From Niveibacterium terrae (lineage in GTDB: Bacteria > Pseudomonadota > Gammaproteobacteria > Burkholderiales > Rhodocyclaceae): a stretch of DNA of 64,000 bases. Positions within the stretch are counted from its first letter, which is position 1; every line of letters begins with the position of its first letter. Position numbers and translations under genes: made by a program. Location: positions 2,294,001-2,358,000 of the forward strand of contig NZ_CP172404.1 in the NCBI RefSeq assembly GCF_048213115.1. Direction: 5' to 3'. Below, in pieces: positions 25,128-33,073 of the stretch. The notes beneath the pieces were generated by a model that was not told where the DNA came from, did no database searches, and saw only the letters and a program-made list of their open reading frames with translations.

Positions 25128-27701
25128 ATGGCAATCTACAAGGGCGTCGAAATCGACAACGACCTCGCCGGAGTCATACGGCACATGCAGAGCACCGAAG
25201 ACTCCCGGGAGGCGCTCGGAAAACTGCAGGGGAACTGGGACATCCTCAGTCTGCTCGGGGAACTGACCGGCGCTGCGACCGAGATGAACGGCACTCGCCA
25301 ATCCTTCGAACGCCTGACCGGTGAGCTGCTGAACAAACTGAGCAGGGAAATTCTTCGCAAGGTCACTTCGGATCTGAACGCAAAGACCCAGATCAGCATC
25401 GACACCCTCGTTCGCAACCTGTTTGAACGCACGGCCGACATCGGCTTTCTTGCCGCGGATGACGCCATTGCGGGCCATCTATCCCAGAACTGTCCGGACA
25501 GAGCCTCGCTCGAACAGCGCTTCGAGGAATATGTCGCCAAGTATTCCGTCTACTCGGACATCATTCTCTTCAACGCAGAGCACAGAATCTCTGCGCGCCT
25601 GACAAACCAGTCCTTTCAGGGCAGCAGCCATCCACTTCTCGAAGAGGCGAGGACGACTTCGGCTCCCTATGTGGAGTATTTCGGTGAGACGGACTTTCTC
25701 CCTCCGGGGAAAAACCTGATCTACGCTTTCCGCGTCGAGGATGGTGCGGAAAACCCGATCGGCGTCCTGGCCCTTGTCTTCAGGCTCGAAAACGAAGCGG
25801 AGGGAATATTCAGGAACCTGATCGGCTTCCAGGATGCCTGCATCCTGGCCTCCTTCGATGAAAAGGGGAGAGTCGTATCCACCTCGTCTCCCGTCCACCT
25901 GCCTGCCGGCACGGAACTCGATGAACGAATGCGCTCCGCCCAAGGAGGCGTGGTGAGATTCTGCGGCCGAGAATATCTCGCCGTCGCCTGCCCCGCACAC
26001 GCTTACCAAGGCTATCCGGGGCCGGGATGGCGAGGCTTGGGCCTTCTCCCTGTCGAATACGCATTCGAGCGTGACGACACCGAACTGCTCGAACACATCG
26101 ACCCATGCCTGCTGGAGGCGGTTGCAGAGCAATCCCGGCTCTTTTCCGATGCCTTGCGGGAGATCCCCAGACAGGCCGAGGCGATCCAGAACGATCTGAG
26201 CCGGTCGGTCTGGAACGGATCGGTGCGCCAGACCTCCGGCAGCAGCCCCAACTTTGCCTTCGCGAAGACCCTGCTCTGGGAGATCTCCCGGACGGGCCGC
26301 AGGACGCAAGCCACGTTTGAACAGTCGATTCGCAACCTGCGCGAGACGGTCGTCGCAGCCCTGCTGCAGGGGGGCGTCGTCCGGTCAGCCCTGGCGATCG
26401 ACCTGATGGACCGCAATCTCTACGAACGGGCGAACGATTGCAGATGGTGGGCGCAAAACGCGACTTTCCGCAGGGTCCTGTCCCTCCCCTCCCCGGGAGC
26501 GGAGGACATTTCCCAGTGCTCAGCGATCCTCTCCCGGATCAACAGCCTCTATACCGTCTACCACAATCTGGTGATCTTCGACTCTTCGGGCACCGTCCTC
26601 GCGACATCCAACCCGGAGCGCGCAGGCCTGATCGGAGAGCGACTGGGAGAAGAGTGGATTGCTCGCTGCCTTGAACTGGACAGCCCGCAGAGTTATGTCA
26701 GATCGGAGTTCCGCGAAACGCAACTGTATGGAGGAAGCCCCACCTATGTCTTTGCGGCAGCGATCCTCAATCAGGACGGATCAGCCGCCCTTGGCGGGAT
26801 CGGCATCGCTTTCGACGGCCGGCCTCAGTTTGAAGCGATGCTGAACGACACCCTGCCCAACGATGAGTCGGGACAACCGGTCGCTGGCGCCGAGGCCTTC
26901 TTCATCGATGAGAATGGGACGGTGCGCGCCAGCACGGCTGAGGCCTTTCCCGTTGGATCCCACCTGCCCCTGACATCGGATCAAGGCTCTGCGGTGCAGA
27001 GCGGCCGTTGGGCCGACATCCGGATCATCGATGGCGCGTACTACGCGATAGGAGTCGTCAGCTCCTCCGGCTACCGGGAGTACAAGACCAGCGACGGCCA
27101 TGTCGACCACGTTCTTGCCGTATCCGCCTTTCCTCTGGGCCGCGCGGAGAACATCATACTTTCTAGCAGCCCAGGCCATGTGGACTCTGACCCCAGGCAG
27201 GAACGGAGCAGGCAAACCGGAGACGGAGCTGATCGTATCGAGATCGCCAGCTTTCACATCGGCCAACAATGGCTCGGCGTATTGGCGGACTCAGTGGTGG
27301 AAGCGATAGAAGCCAGGGATTTATCCCCGGTGCACGGGAGTCGAAGCGAACTGATCGCGGGAATCTGCATGTACCGGGGCAGGGCGATTTCGGTCATCGA
27401 CCTCACCCCCCTCCTCGCAAGCCCTCCCCCATCCGGACGCCTGCGGCAGATCATCGTGCTGAAGAGTCACGAAAAGATCTGCATGGGAATCCTGGTTGAG
27501 GCCCTGGGCGAAATTCCGGAGATTCCCCCCGGGTCGATTCAGCGTATCGGTCAGGCCATGGCCGCCGGCAACTCGATCTTCGTCGGGGCTGTGACTGGCC
27601 TAGGCAGTTCGACGGACAGGAACAGGATTCTGTCCATCATCGACCCAGGCCGGCTCTGCCAGAGGATGAGCTGCAATTGCAAGGAAAACAGTCCGAACTA
27701 G
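25128..27701 (+). CDS. Soluble double-sensor protein with C-terminal CheW domain
   Basis: 857 residues, without a signal peptide or obvious membrane span. Two related Cache/PAS-like sensor regions (~85-330 and ~395-690) share layout and motifs (YSVYSDIILFNAEHR near 140, YTVYHNLVIFDSSGTVLATS near 478). A CheW domain (~704-845) follows with IEIASFHIGQQWLGV and GRAISVIDLTPLL, and a Cys-containing tail. CheW couples receptors to CheA, so this could bring a cytoplasmic ligand input straight to the kinase without a receptor coiled coil. AAGG precedes ATG 25128. Neither CheA nor other chemotaxis genes are adjacent. Ligand unknown. Confidence 0.75.
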   Translation: MAIYKGVEIDNDLAGVIRHMQSTEDSREALGKLQGNWDILSLLGELTGAATEMNGTRQSFERLTGELLNKLSREILRKVTSDLNAKTQISIDTLVRNLFERTADIGFLAADDAIAGHLSQNCPDRASLEQRFEEYVAKYSVYSDIILFNAEHRISARLTNQSFQGSSHPLLEEARTTSAPYVEYFGETDFLPPGKNLIYAFRVEDGAENPIGVLALVFRLENEAEGIFRNLIGFQDACILASFDEKGRVVSTSSPVHLPAGTELDERMRSAQGGVVRFCGREYLAVACPAHAYQGYPGPGWRGLGLLPVEYAFERDDTELLEHIDPCLLEAVAEQSRLFSDALREIPRQAEAIQNDLSRSVWNGSVRQTSGSSPNFAFAKTLLWEISRTGRRTQATFEQSIRNLRETVVAALLQGGVVRSALAIDLMDRNLYERANDCRWWAQNATFRRVLSLPSPGAEDISQCSAILSRINSLYTVYHNLVIFDSSGTVLATSNPERAGLIGERLGEEWIARCLELDSPQSYVRSEFRETQLYGGSPTYVFAAAILNQDGSAALGGIGIAFDGRPQFEAMLNDTLPNDESGQPVAGAEAFFIDENGTVRASTAEAFPVGSHLPLTSDQGSAVQSGRWADIRIIDGAYYAIGVVSSSGYREYKTSDGHVDHVLAVSAFPLGRAENIILSSSPGHVDSDPRQERSRQTGDGADRIEIASFHIGQQWLGVLADSVVEAIEARDLSPVHGSRSELIAGICMYRGRAISVIDLTPLLASPPPSGRLRQIIVLKSHEKICMGILVEALGEIPEIPPGSIQRIGQAMAAGNSIFVGAVTGLGSSTDRNRILSIIDPGRLCQRMSCNCKENSPN

Positions 27702-27869
27702 GATCGCCTCCCGCGAAACCATGCTCTGCATACGAGCGCAATCAGCCACAATCGCCGAAGAATGGGTGCGGGAGACAAAGCTTCCCGCAGTTCCAAGCAG
27801 GAGATGATGCTCCATCCTGCAATGCGCAGCACAATAGCCTTCTCGTGAAGCTGAAGGAGGGAGGATTTG

Positions 27870-28403
27870 ATGCGCTTCGAAGGCATCCTGGTGAAGTGGA
27901 ACGATGAGCGGGGTTTCGGATTCATCGCGCCCGACGTGGGGAACGGGGAGATCTTCGTCCATATCTCGGCCTTTCCCCGCAACGGCCAGCGGCCTCAGCT
28001 CAACGAGAAGCTCAGCTTCGAAGTGGAACCCGGCGATCGGGGCAAAAAGTGCGCAATCCGCGTCCAGCGTCCCGGCCAGCCCCACCCAGCCCCGAGGGCA
28101 AAGCGGCAGGAGAAATCCGCCCCAAACCTGTTCGGCGCCCTGCTCTTCGTCGCAGTCGTCGCTGTCGGCGCAAAGACCCTGTGGCCCAAGCTCCACCCGT
28201 CTCCCGTCCAGCCAGCCCGGGCTTCAAACAGCGAACAACCTGCGACCGAAGCGCTGAACAGCTACCGCTGCGATGGCCGCCAGTACTGCTCGCAGATGCA
28301 CTCCTGCGACGAAGCAAAGTACTTCCTGAAGCACTGCCCGGACGTAAAAATGGACGGCGACCACGACGGCGTGCCCTGCGAAGAGCAGTGGTGCGGCAAC
28401 TGA
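27870..28403 (+). CDS. Cold-shock domain, membrane span and Excalibur domain fusion
   Basis: 177 residues. Residues 1-67 are a cold-shock nucleic-acid-binding fold with RNP1-like GFGFIAP and RNP2-like IFVHISAF. One membrane span follows at ~88-105, then an Excalibur calcium-binding domain at ~131-175 with six Cys and DGDHDGVPCE. With the cold-shock end inside, the Excalibur domain would be in the periplasm. GGAGGGAGG just before ATG 27870 fixes the start; a TTG three bases earlier is ignored. The family occurs in other proteobacteria; its role is unknown. Confidence 0.8.
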   Translation: MRFEGILVKWNDERGFGFIAPDVGNGEIFVHISAFPRNGQRPQLNEKLSFEVEPGDRGKKCAIRVQRPGQPHPAPRAKRQEKSAPNLFGALLFVAVVAVGAKTLWPKLHPSPVQPARASNSEQPATEALNSYRCDGRQYCSQMHSCDEAKYFLKHCPDVKMDGDHDGVPCEEQWCGN

Positions 28404-28409
28404 GTTACT

Positions 28410-28643
28410 TCAGCCCCGCGAAGACTTGCGAAAGACGGACAGCCGGCTCGCCAGCCGGTCGCCCACACGGCCGAACGCGATCATCAATCCCGCCGTCGCA
28501 GCGATCGTCAAGATGAACTGCGCCGGCCCCTCGAAGATCCAGCCTCCGGGCAGACCGGCGGCCTTGAACAGCAAGGGTGCGGTCACTGCGCCGAGTAAGA
28601 TGGCCAGAACCGAGACGAAGCGGTTTTGCGCGTAAATTCTCAT
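28410..28643 (-). CDS. Small two-span membrane protein, unknown
   Basis: 77 residues from ATG 28643, with two hydrophobic segments (~11-30 and ~37-58) and a basic C-terminus. The frame runs further upstream, but that part is hydrophilic and overlaps a repeat. There is no clear ribosome site. It converges with the cold-shock fusion gene, leaving six bases between the stops. Not recognised. Confidence 0.45.
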   Translation of the reverse strand: MRIYAQNRFVSVLAILLGAVTAPLLFKAAGLPGGWIFEGPAQFILTIAATAGLMIAFGRVGDRLASRLSVFRKSSRG

Positions 28644-28683
28644 GGCGTAGTCATCGACCGTCTTGCCAGAAAACCGTACAGAG

Positions 28684-28760
28684 TAGCTTCGTGAAGCAAG
28701 CCACCGGGATTTTTTCGGTACGGTAAGGCGGGTTGTCGCTGCGCGCCGAACCCACCCTAC
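28684..28760. repeat. Palindromic intergenic repeat
   Basis: GCTTCgtGAAGC followed by AAGCCACCGGG, then a second arm GGCGGGTT ... AACCCACC. The GCTTC...AAGCCACCG block recurs at 39141-39164, so it belongs to a family of dispersed repeats in this genome. Confidence 0.45.
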
Positions 28761-28873
28761 AGGAGCCCCCCACGGGTCCGTCAAAATTATGCTCTACCCG
28801 CAAGCACTTCGCCACCCGCACTGAGTATCCGGAGGCGATCTCAGACAGGCCGCCCCGATCCATGCGCCATAGC

Positions 28874-29149
28874 TCAGTGGCGCGGCGCGGAGGGTTCCAC
28901 GCGGTGATCGCGACGGAAGAGTTCCCACTCGTCGATCGCACGGCCGTCCGGAAGGTGGCAGAAGCCCGCTTCGTCGCCGGATTCGAACTTGCGGATTTCG
29001 AGCTTGCCGCCTTGGCTGACGCAGTAGACCGAGGCCGGATTGGCGATCTGCGCATGTGGATGGGCCATTTCAGGAGCCGGCGCGCAGCCGGGCATCAGCA
29101 GGCAAGCAATAGCGCAGATCGAAAGAGGAGCCCTGAAGAATGAATTCAT
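28874..29149 (-). CDS. DUF333 lipoprotein
   Basis: 91 residues: signal peptide with lipobox LMPGC (Cys22), then a DUF333 domain with its hallmark NPASVYCVSQGGKLEIRK and CHLPDGRAIDEWELFR. These small lipoproteins are often annotated as putative hemolysins without good evidence; the function is unknown. A single gene, near hipBA but separate from it. Confidence 0.8.
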   Translation of the reverse strand: MNSFFRAPLSICAIACLLMPGCAPAPEMAHPHAQIANPASVYCVSQGGKLEIRKFESGDEAGFCHLPDGRAIDEWELFRRDHRVEPSAPRH

Positions 29150-29200
29150 CGTGATGCGCCTTCCAGGTTGAGCTCAGCAGCCATTCTAGAGTTCCCGCGT

Positions 29201-30517
29201 TCAGCACGCCGACGGGATCTCGGGAGCCATATCAATCTGCCGGCGGCAGCTCGTCCGTATCACTTGCTCCAGCATTGCGACTGGCTCGGCTTTTGCCCCG
29301 AGACGGATCGCCTCACCGAGCTCGCGATCGAGCGCGGCGAGCGTGGCCTTGGCCAGCCGCGTCAGCTCGCGGCCGACCAGCTTGGGGTTCAGGCCACAGG
29401 CTTCGGCAAAGTTCGCCCATTCGTAGGGGCACAGCTCGTCTTCGCTGAACGCATCGCCAATCGCCATCGCATAGGTTCCCGCCAAGGCCTGACGGTCGAA
29501 TGCCAGCGCACAGACAAGATCATAAGCAGGAGCCAGACTCAAGCCCTCCGGGCCGGAGAAGAAGGACAGATTTTTCGCATGGGCATCGGTATTGCCGATC
29601 AGAACCTGGAAGATCGTCCAGCGCAGCAATTGAAGCCGCTGGGCAGCGGGCTGGGCGGTATCGGCCAGCAAGGCAAACAGTCGCGGCAGCGATGCTCCGT
29701 CGCGAATCTGCCTGACGTCGCGGACGTCGCCATAAGGGCGTTCGTATTTGAAACCGCTGGAGAGCCCCAGAGCCTGACAGCCATCGATGATGTGAAGACG
29801 CTCGATGCGCCCTTCCCGCACGCGGCGGTCGAATCGTGTGACGACCAGAACGGGTTCGGGAACATGGATCAGTTCGACCGGAGCAACCGGCAATCCAGCG
29901 GCTTTGGCCAGACGCATGCAGACGAATTCGTTCGACGTCAGCCCGGCCAGCGCGGAGGACACCGGCTCGGGCTTCAGGATGTGCGTCGAAGCCAGATCGA
30001 CTCCTTCGACGATGGCCCAGCCCGCTGTGCTCCGGTACAAAGCCATCTTGTCCTGAAAACCGGCGATCGAGAGCCTGACTTTTCCGTCCCAGACTGAAAA
30101 CGGCAGCTGCGGTCGCAAGCGGATTCGTTCGGACAGCTCGGCATCGGAAACCGGACGAACGCCCTCCCTTTCCTCTGTCCCCACATCGTCCAGGCGCAGG
30201 CGCAGCGCACCGGCCGTCTCGCCCCCCAAAGCCACCAGCAGCCCCATCAGGTTGGATTTGGAGATCCGATGAGACGATGCCGCGGCATCGAGAGCCTGAC
30301 CTTCCGGCAGCAGGTTTTCGAAGAACTGACGAACCGCCGCGCTGTGCGCATCCGCGGGCTGACCCGGTAGCTCGAACAAAGGCAACTGGGGGCTCAGCGC
30401 AAAGCAGTCTTTCGCTCGCAGCCATTGCTGCGCATACGCGAACGCGAAGCGGTTCGTCGCTGGATCGTGTTCCAAGGTTCCGACGAGCAGATGGCCGAGC
30501 AGAACATCAAGTTTCAT
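29201..30517 (-). CDS. hipA: HipA-family Ser/Thr kinase toxin
   Basis: 438 residues (E. coli HipA 440). N-terminal subdomain, then the kinase core with P-loop region LSIAGFQDKMAL (~residue 150, where E. coli HipA autophosphorylates a Ser), catalytic Asp in GNTDAHAKN (~310) and metal-binding Asp in APAYDL. It overlaps hipB by 11 bases. By homology it phosphorylates glutamyl-tRNA synthetase or another aminoacyl-tRNA synthetase and halts growth when free of HipB. All the key residues are there, so the toxin is probably active. Confidence 0.92.
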   Translation of the reverse strand: MKLDVLLGHLLVGTLEHDPATNRFAFAYAQQWLRAKDCFALSPQLPLFELPGQPADAHSAAVRQFFENLLPEGQALDAAASSHRISKSNLMGLLVALGGETAGALRLRLDDVGTEEREGVRPVSDAELSERIRLRPQLPFSVWDGKVRLSIAGFQDKMALYRSTAGWAIVEGVDLASTHILKPEPVSSALAGLTSNEFVCMRLAKAAGLPVAPVELIHVPEPVLVVTRFDRRVREGRIERLHIIDGCQALGLSSGFKYERPYGDVRDVRQIRDGASLPRLFALLADTAQPAAQRLQLLRWTIFQVLIGNTDAHAKNLSFFSGPEGLSLAPAYDLVCALAFDRQALAGTYAMAIGDAFSEDELCPYEWANFAEACGLNPKLVGRELTRLAKATLAALDRELGEAIRLGAKAEPVAMLEQVIRTSCRRQIDMAPEIPSAC

Positions 30518-30803
30518 CGACGAGCTCCGTCAATCCTCGGCGGACCCGCTCCTGATTCTTTTTCTCGGCCATGAACAGCGAAACCCCCAGCGCCGTCGCA
30601 AGTTTGATCACGGTGCCAAAGGCAACCGTCGGCTTGCCCTGTTCGACATCGGACAGAGTCTGTTTGGCGACTCCGACCAGCAAGGCTGCGTCTTCAATCG
30701 TCAGACCGGATCCGGTGCGCGCGGCGCGTATCGCCTGACCCAGGTCCTTGGCACTCGTCACCAGGGACTCGGTCGGAAACGGTAGAGGAAGGACTCTGCG
30801 CAT
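30507..30803 (-). CDS. hipB: HipB-type HTH antitoxin
   Basis: 98 residues with an XRE helix-turn-helix (~22-75: AALLVGVAKQTLSDVEQGK). It is first in the hipBA operon, as is usual, with AGGAG before ATG 30803. It neutralises HipA and represses the operon; a fitting operator lies just upstream. Confidence 0.9.
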   Translation of the reverse strand: MRRVLPLPFPTESLVTSAKDLGQAIRAARTGSGLTIEDAALLVGVAKQTLSDVEQGKPTVAFGTVIKLATALGVSLFMAEKKNQERVRRGLTELVDET

Positions 30804-30811
30804 CGAATAAC

Positions 30812-30856
30812 TCCTAGTTTGGAAGGATTATAGGTTTCATTCCGCTCAAAACTCAA
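30812..30856 (-). promoter_or_regulatory. hipBA promoter and probable HipB operator
   Basis: On the minus strand: TTGAGT (30856-30851), an 18-base spacer, TATAAT (30832-30827), then TCCT-N8-AGGA (inverted repeat, 30812-30827) overlapping the -10 edge. E. coli HipB binds TATCC-N8-GGATA, so both the arm sequence and the 8-base spacing are alike. Confidence 0.65.
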
Positions 30857-31043
30857 TAAATCCTTTTTTGCTGGGATTATTTAAAAATAGCCTGGCGCTC
30901 AGCCAAAAACACCAGCAAAGTGGTTTTTTATGCAGGAGCGACCGGATTTCTTCCGCGGCGGTTAGTCGATGCTGTCCTGCCCGTCCGTCACGGCCAGGGC
31001 GGAGGGACGGCCCGACCGGCGCCCATGCGCTATGCTCCCGGCG

Positions 31044-31883
31044 ATGAGCGCTTCTCACTGGATCCTGCCCGCCCCCGAGCTGCGCCCTTTCATCGACCGC
31101 TACTGGTCCTGGGAGGGCGGGAGCGGCGACGCGCTGCCGATGATGCTGCCGGGAACCGGCGCGGAGCTCTTCTTCCATATCGGCGAGCCCTTCCTGATGG
31201 GCGCACCTGGCGCGCTTCCGGACCGTGCGCCGCGTGCCCACCTCAATTACGCGCACGATTCTCCACTGATGTTGGTCGCCGACGGAGCGGTCGCGTTCGT
31301 GTCGGTGCGGATACGCTCGGGCGCACTGCGCCACCTGTGCGCCCAGCCGATCGCCGAGCTCGCCAACGCCCAACTCGATGCCCGCGAGATCTGGGGAATT
31401 GAGCTTGCCGAACTCTCGGCCCGGCTCAGCGAAACCGCCGACCTCGCCGCCCGCGCCCGCCTGCTCGATCGCTGGCTGCTAGGCCTGCTCGCCGCGCACA
31501 AGAGGGGCCATGCGCTGATCGACGATGCGGCACTCCGGCTCTACTACCGGCACCGCGACACCCAGATCGATGCGCTGGCCGGACACTACCGGATCAGCCG
31601 CCGGCATTTCGAGCGGCTCTTCAAACAAGAGCTGGGCTGCACGCCAAAGTCCTTCCTGAGAACGGCGCGCTTCCACCAGACCGTCCGCGATCTCTTCCTC
31701 GCCCCAGACAGCGAGATCCTTGGCCTCGCGCTCGACCACGGCTATTACGATCAATCGCATTTCATCCACGAGTTCAGCGCCTTCGTCGGCGAGCGCCCGA
31801 CCCGCTTCTTCGCCCACGCCCGAAACGCGCACTTCTATGCACCCAGCCTCAAGGAGGCGGGATCGGGCCGCTCGCCGCGATGA
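31044..31883 (+). CDS. AraC-family transcriptional regulator
   Basis: 279 residues from ATG 31044 (in-frame ATG codons at 31032 and 30969 are possible). The N-terminal part (~1-130) has the PGTGAELFFHIGEPF motif of the DUF6597-type sensor; two HTH motifs occupy ~165-265 with HYRISRRHFERLFKQELG and DHGYYDQSHFIHEF. No target gene is obvious: the following gene is an unknown membrane protein. Confidence 0.85.
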   Translation: MSASHWILPAPELRPFIDRYWSWEGGSGDALPMMLPGTGAELFFHIGEPFLMGAPGALPDRAPRAHLNYAHDSPLMLVADGAVAFVSVRIRSGALRHLCAQPIAELANAQLDAREIWGIELAELSARLSETADLAARARLLDRWLLGLLAAHKRGHALIDDAALRLYYRHRDTQIDALAGHYRISRRHFERLFKQELGCTPKSFLRTARFHQTVRDLFLAPDSEILGLALDHGYYDQSHFIHEFSAFVGERPTRFFAHARNAHFYAPSLKEAGSGRSPR

Positions 31884-31921
31884 AGTAGAATCGGACCCCA
31901 CTCCCCCTGAACGCACGCGCC

Positions 31922-32374
31922 ATGACCGATACCGATACCGACACTGATACCGTTCCCGCAACCGAGACCGGCGCACCGCTGCGCCCCGCCTGGGTCTGGG
32001 TCATATTCCTCTACAACCTGTTCTCGCTGAGCGTGCTTGCGATCTCGCTGTGGGCAACACTGTCGGGAAAGATTCCGCTGAGCCCGGCACAAAAGGCAGC
32101 GCTGACGAACTTCTCCTCCTTCGATATCGCGCAGACCGTGGTCCTCTCCGGCCTCAGCCTCGCCGCAGCCATACAGATCTTCCGTCTCAGGAAGAGCTGC
32201 GTGCCGCTGTTCTGCTCGGTATTCGGCCTGGGGCTGCTCACACACGTCTGGGAAGCAGTCACCCAGGGAAGGATGGCGCTGCCGACCGAACCGGGCCAGT
32301 ACATCGGCTGGGCGATCGATATTGCGATCTGCACCTACGCCTGGCGCCTTTCCCGCGACGGCGTGCTGCGCTGA
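31922..32374 (+). CDS. Unknown four-span membrane protein with acidic DT-repeat start
   Basis: 150 residues. The N-terminus is a run of Asp-Thr dipeptides encoded by GATACC-like hexamer repeats (31926-31953), followed by four hydrophobic segments (~24-43, ~68-86, ~94-112, ~127-143). It follows the AraC gene by 38 bases, without an evident ribosome site. Not recognised. Confidence 0.6.
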   Translation: MTDTDTDTDTVPATETGAPLRPAWVWVIFLYNLFSLSVLAISLWATLSGKIPLSPAQKAALTNFSSFDIAQTVVLSGLSLAAAIQIFRLRKSCVPLFCSVFGLGLLTHVWEAVTQGRMALPTEPGQYIGWAIDIAICTYAWRLSRDGVLR

Positions 32375-32377
32375 GCA

Positions 32378-33055
32378 TCAGTCGCCGCTGATATCCTCGT
32401 TCGCATCATTGCGCACGAAACCGGCATCACGGATCCGGAAAGTCTCGGCGCCCAGCGCGTCGAGATCGACCCGGCTCACCTGCCAGAGCGTTTTCCCCTT
32501 GGAATCGGTGATCAGCATTGGCAGATGCAGATCCGCGCTCCAGCAGATCCGGCTCTGCTGGGCCTGCTGGCTCAGCGCGTACCAACGGCAGGAACGCAGC
32601 GGTTTCTCGGCTCCCTCGGGAGCCTCGGAGCGGGTCAGACTGTAGCTTCCCGTGGGGCGGACCAGCGCGTGCGCAAGAGAGAACCAGTCGGTGAAGTGAC
32701 CGACCCGATAGAGATTGCTGCGGTCGATGTCAGTGCGTATCCGGCGCTTGAGGTCGAGGACGCTCATGTGCCATTCCGCGTCTTTCTCCGGCTTCTGCAG
32801 GAAAGTCTCGATCGCCGCATCGGTGCGCCGCCTCAGCTGACGGCTGCCTTCCCGCCAGACCTCGACTTCGTGCAGCTTCGCATTGAGCAGGAAGCGGGCC
32901 TCGAAGTGAAGATGTCGGGGTTCGCCCCGGCTCGTGAAGGTCTTGTCGAAATCCAGACCGGCAGCGGCCAGGCTGGCGCCGCTCGCGGCGGCGATCAGCG
33001 TGCCAAAAAAGGCCCGTGCGAGGCACGGGACCTTTGAAATGAAACGATTAGTCAT
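32378..33055 (-). CDS. Exported protein of unknown function
   Basis: 225 residues with a signal-type N-terminus (hydrophobic ~15-32, ASLAAA). The mature part is hydrophilic with two Cys (SCRW, RICW) that could form a disulfide. It starts 18 bases after the phosphodiesterase lipoprotein gene stops, with no ribosome site, so the two are probably co-transcribed and coupled. Not recognised. Confidence 0.6.
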   Translation of the reverse strand: MTNRFISKVPCLARAFFGTLIAAASGASLAAAGLDFDKTFTSRGEPRHLHFEARFLLNAKLHEVEVWREGSRQLRRRTDAAIETFLQKPEKDAEWHMSVLDLKRRIRTDIDRSNLYRVGHFTDWFSLAHALVRPTGSYSLTRSEAPEGAEKPLRSCRWYALSQQAQQSRICWSADLHLPMLITDSKGKTLWQVSRVDLDALGAETFRIRDAGFVRNDANEDISGD

Positions 33056-33073
33056 TGTTTTTTAACGATCAGA

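Noticed and set aside
30846..31373. A 175-codon minus-strand frame opposite the AraC gene
   Set aside because: Antisense to a clear AraC-family protein and without a domain.
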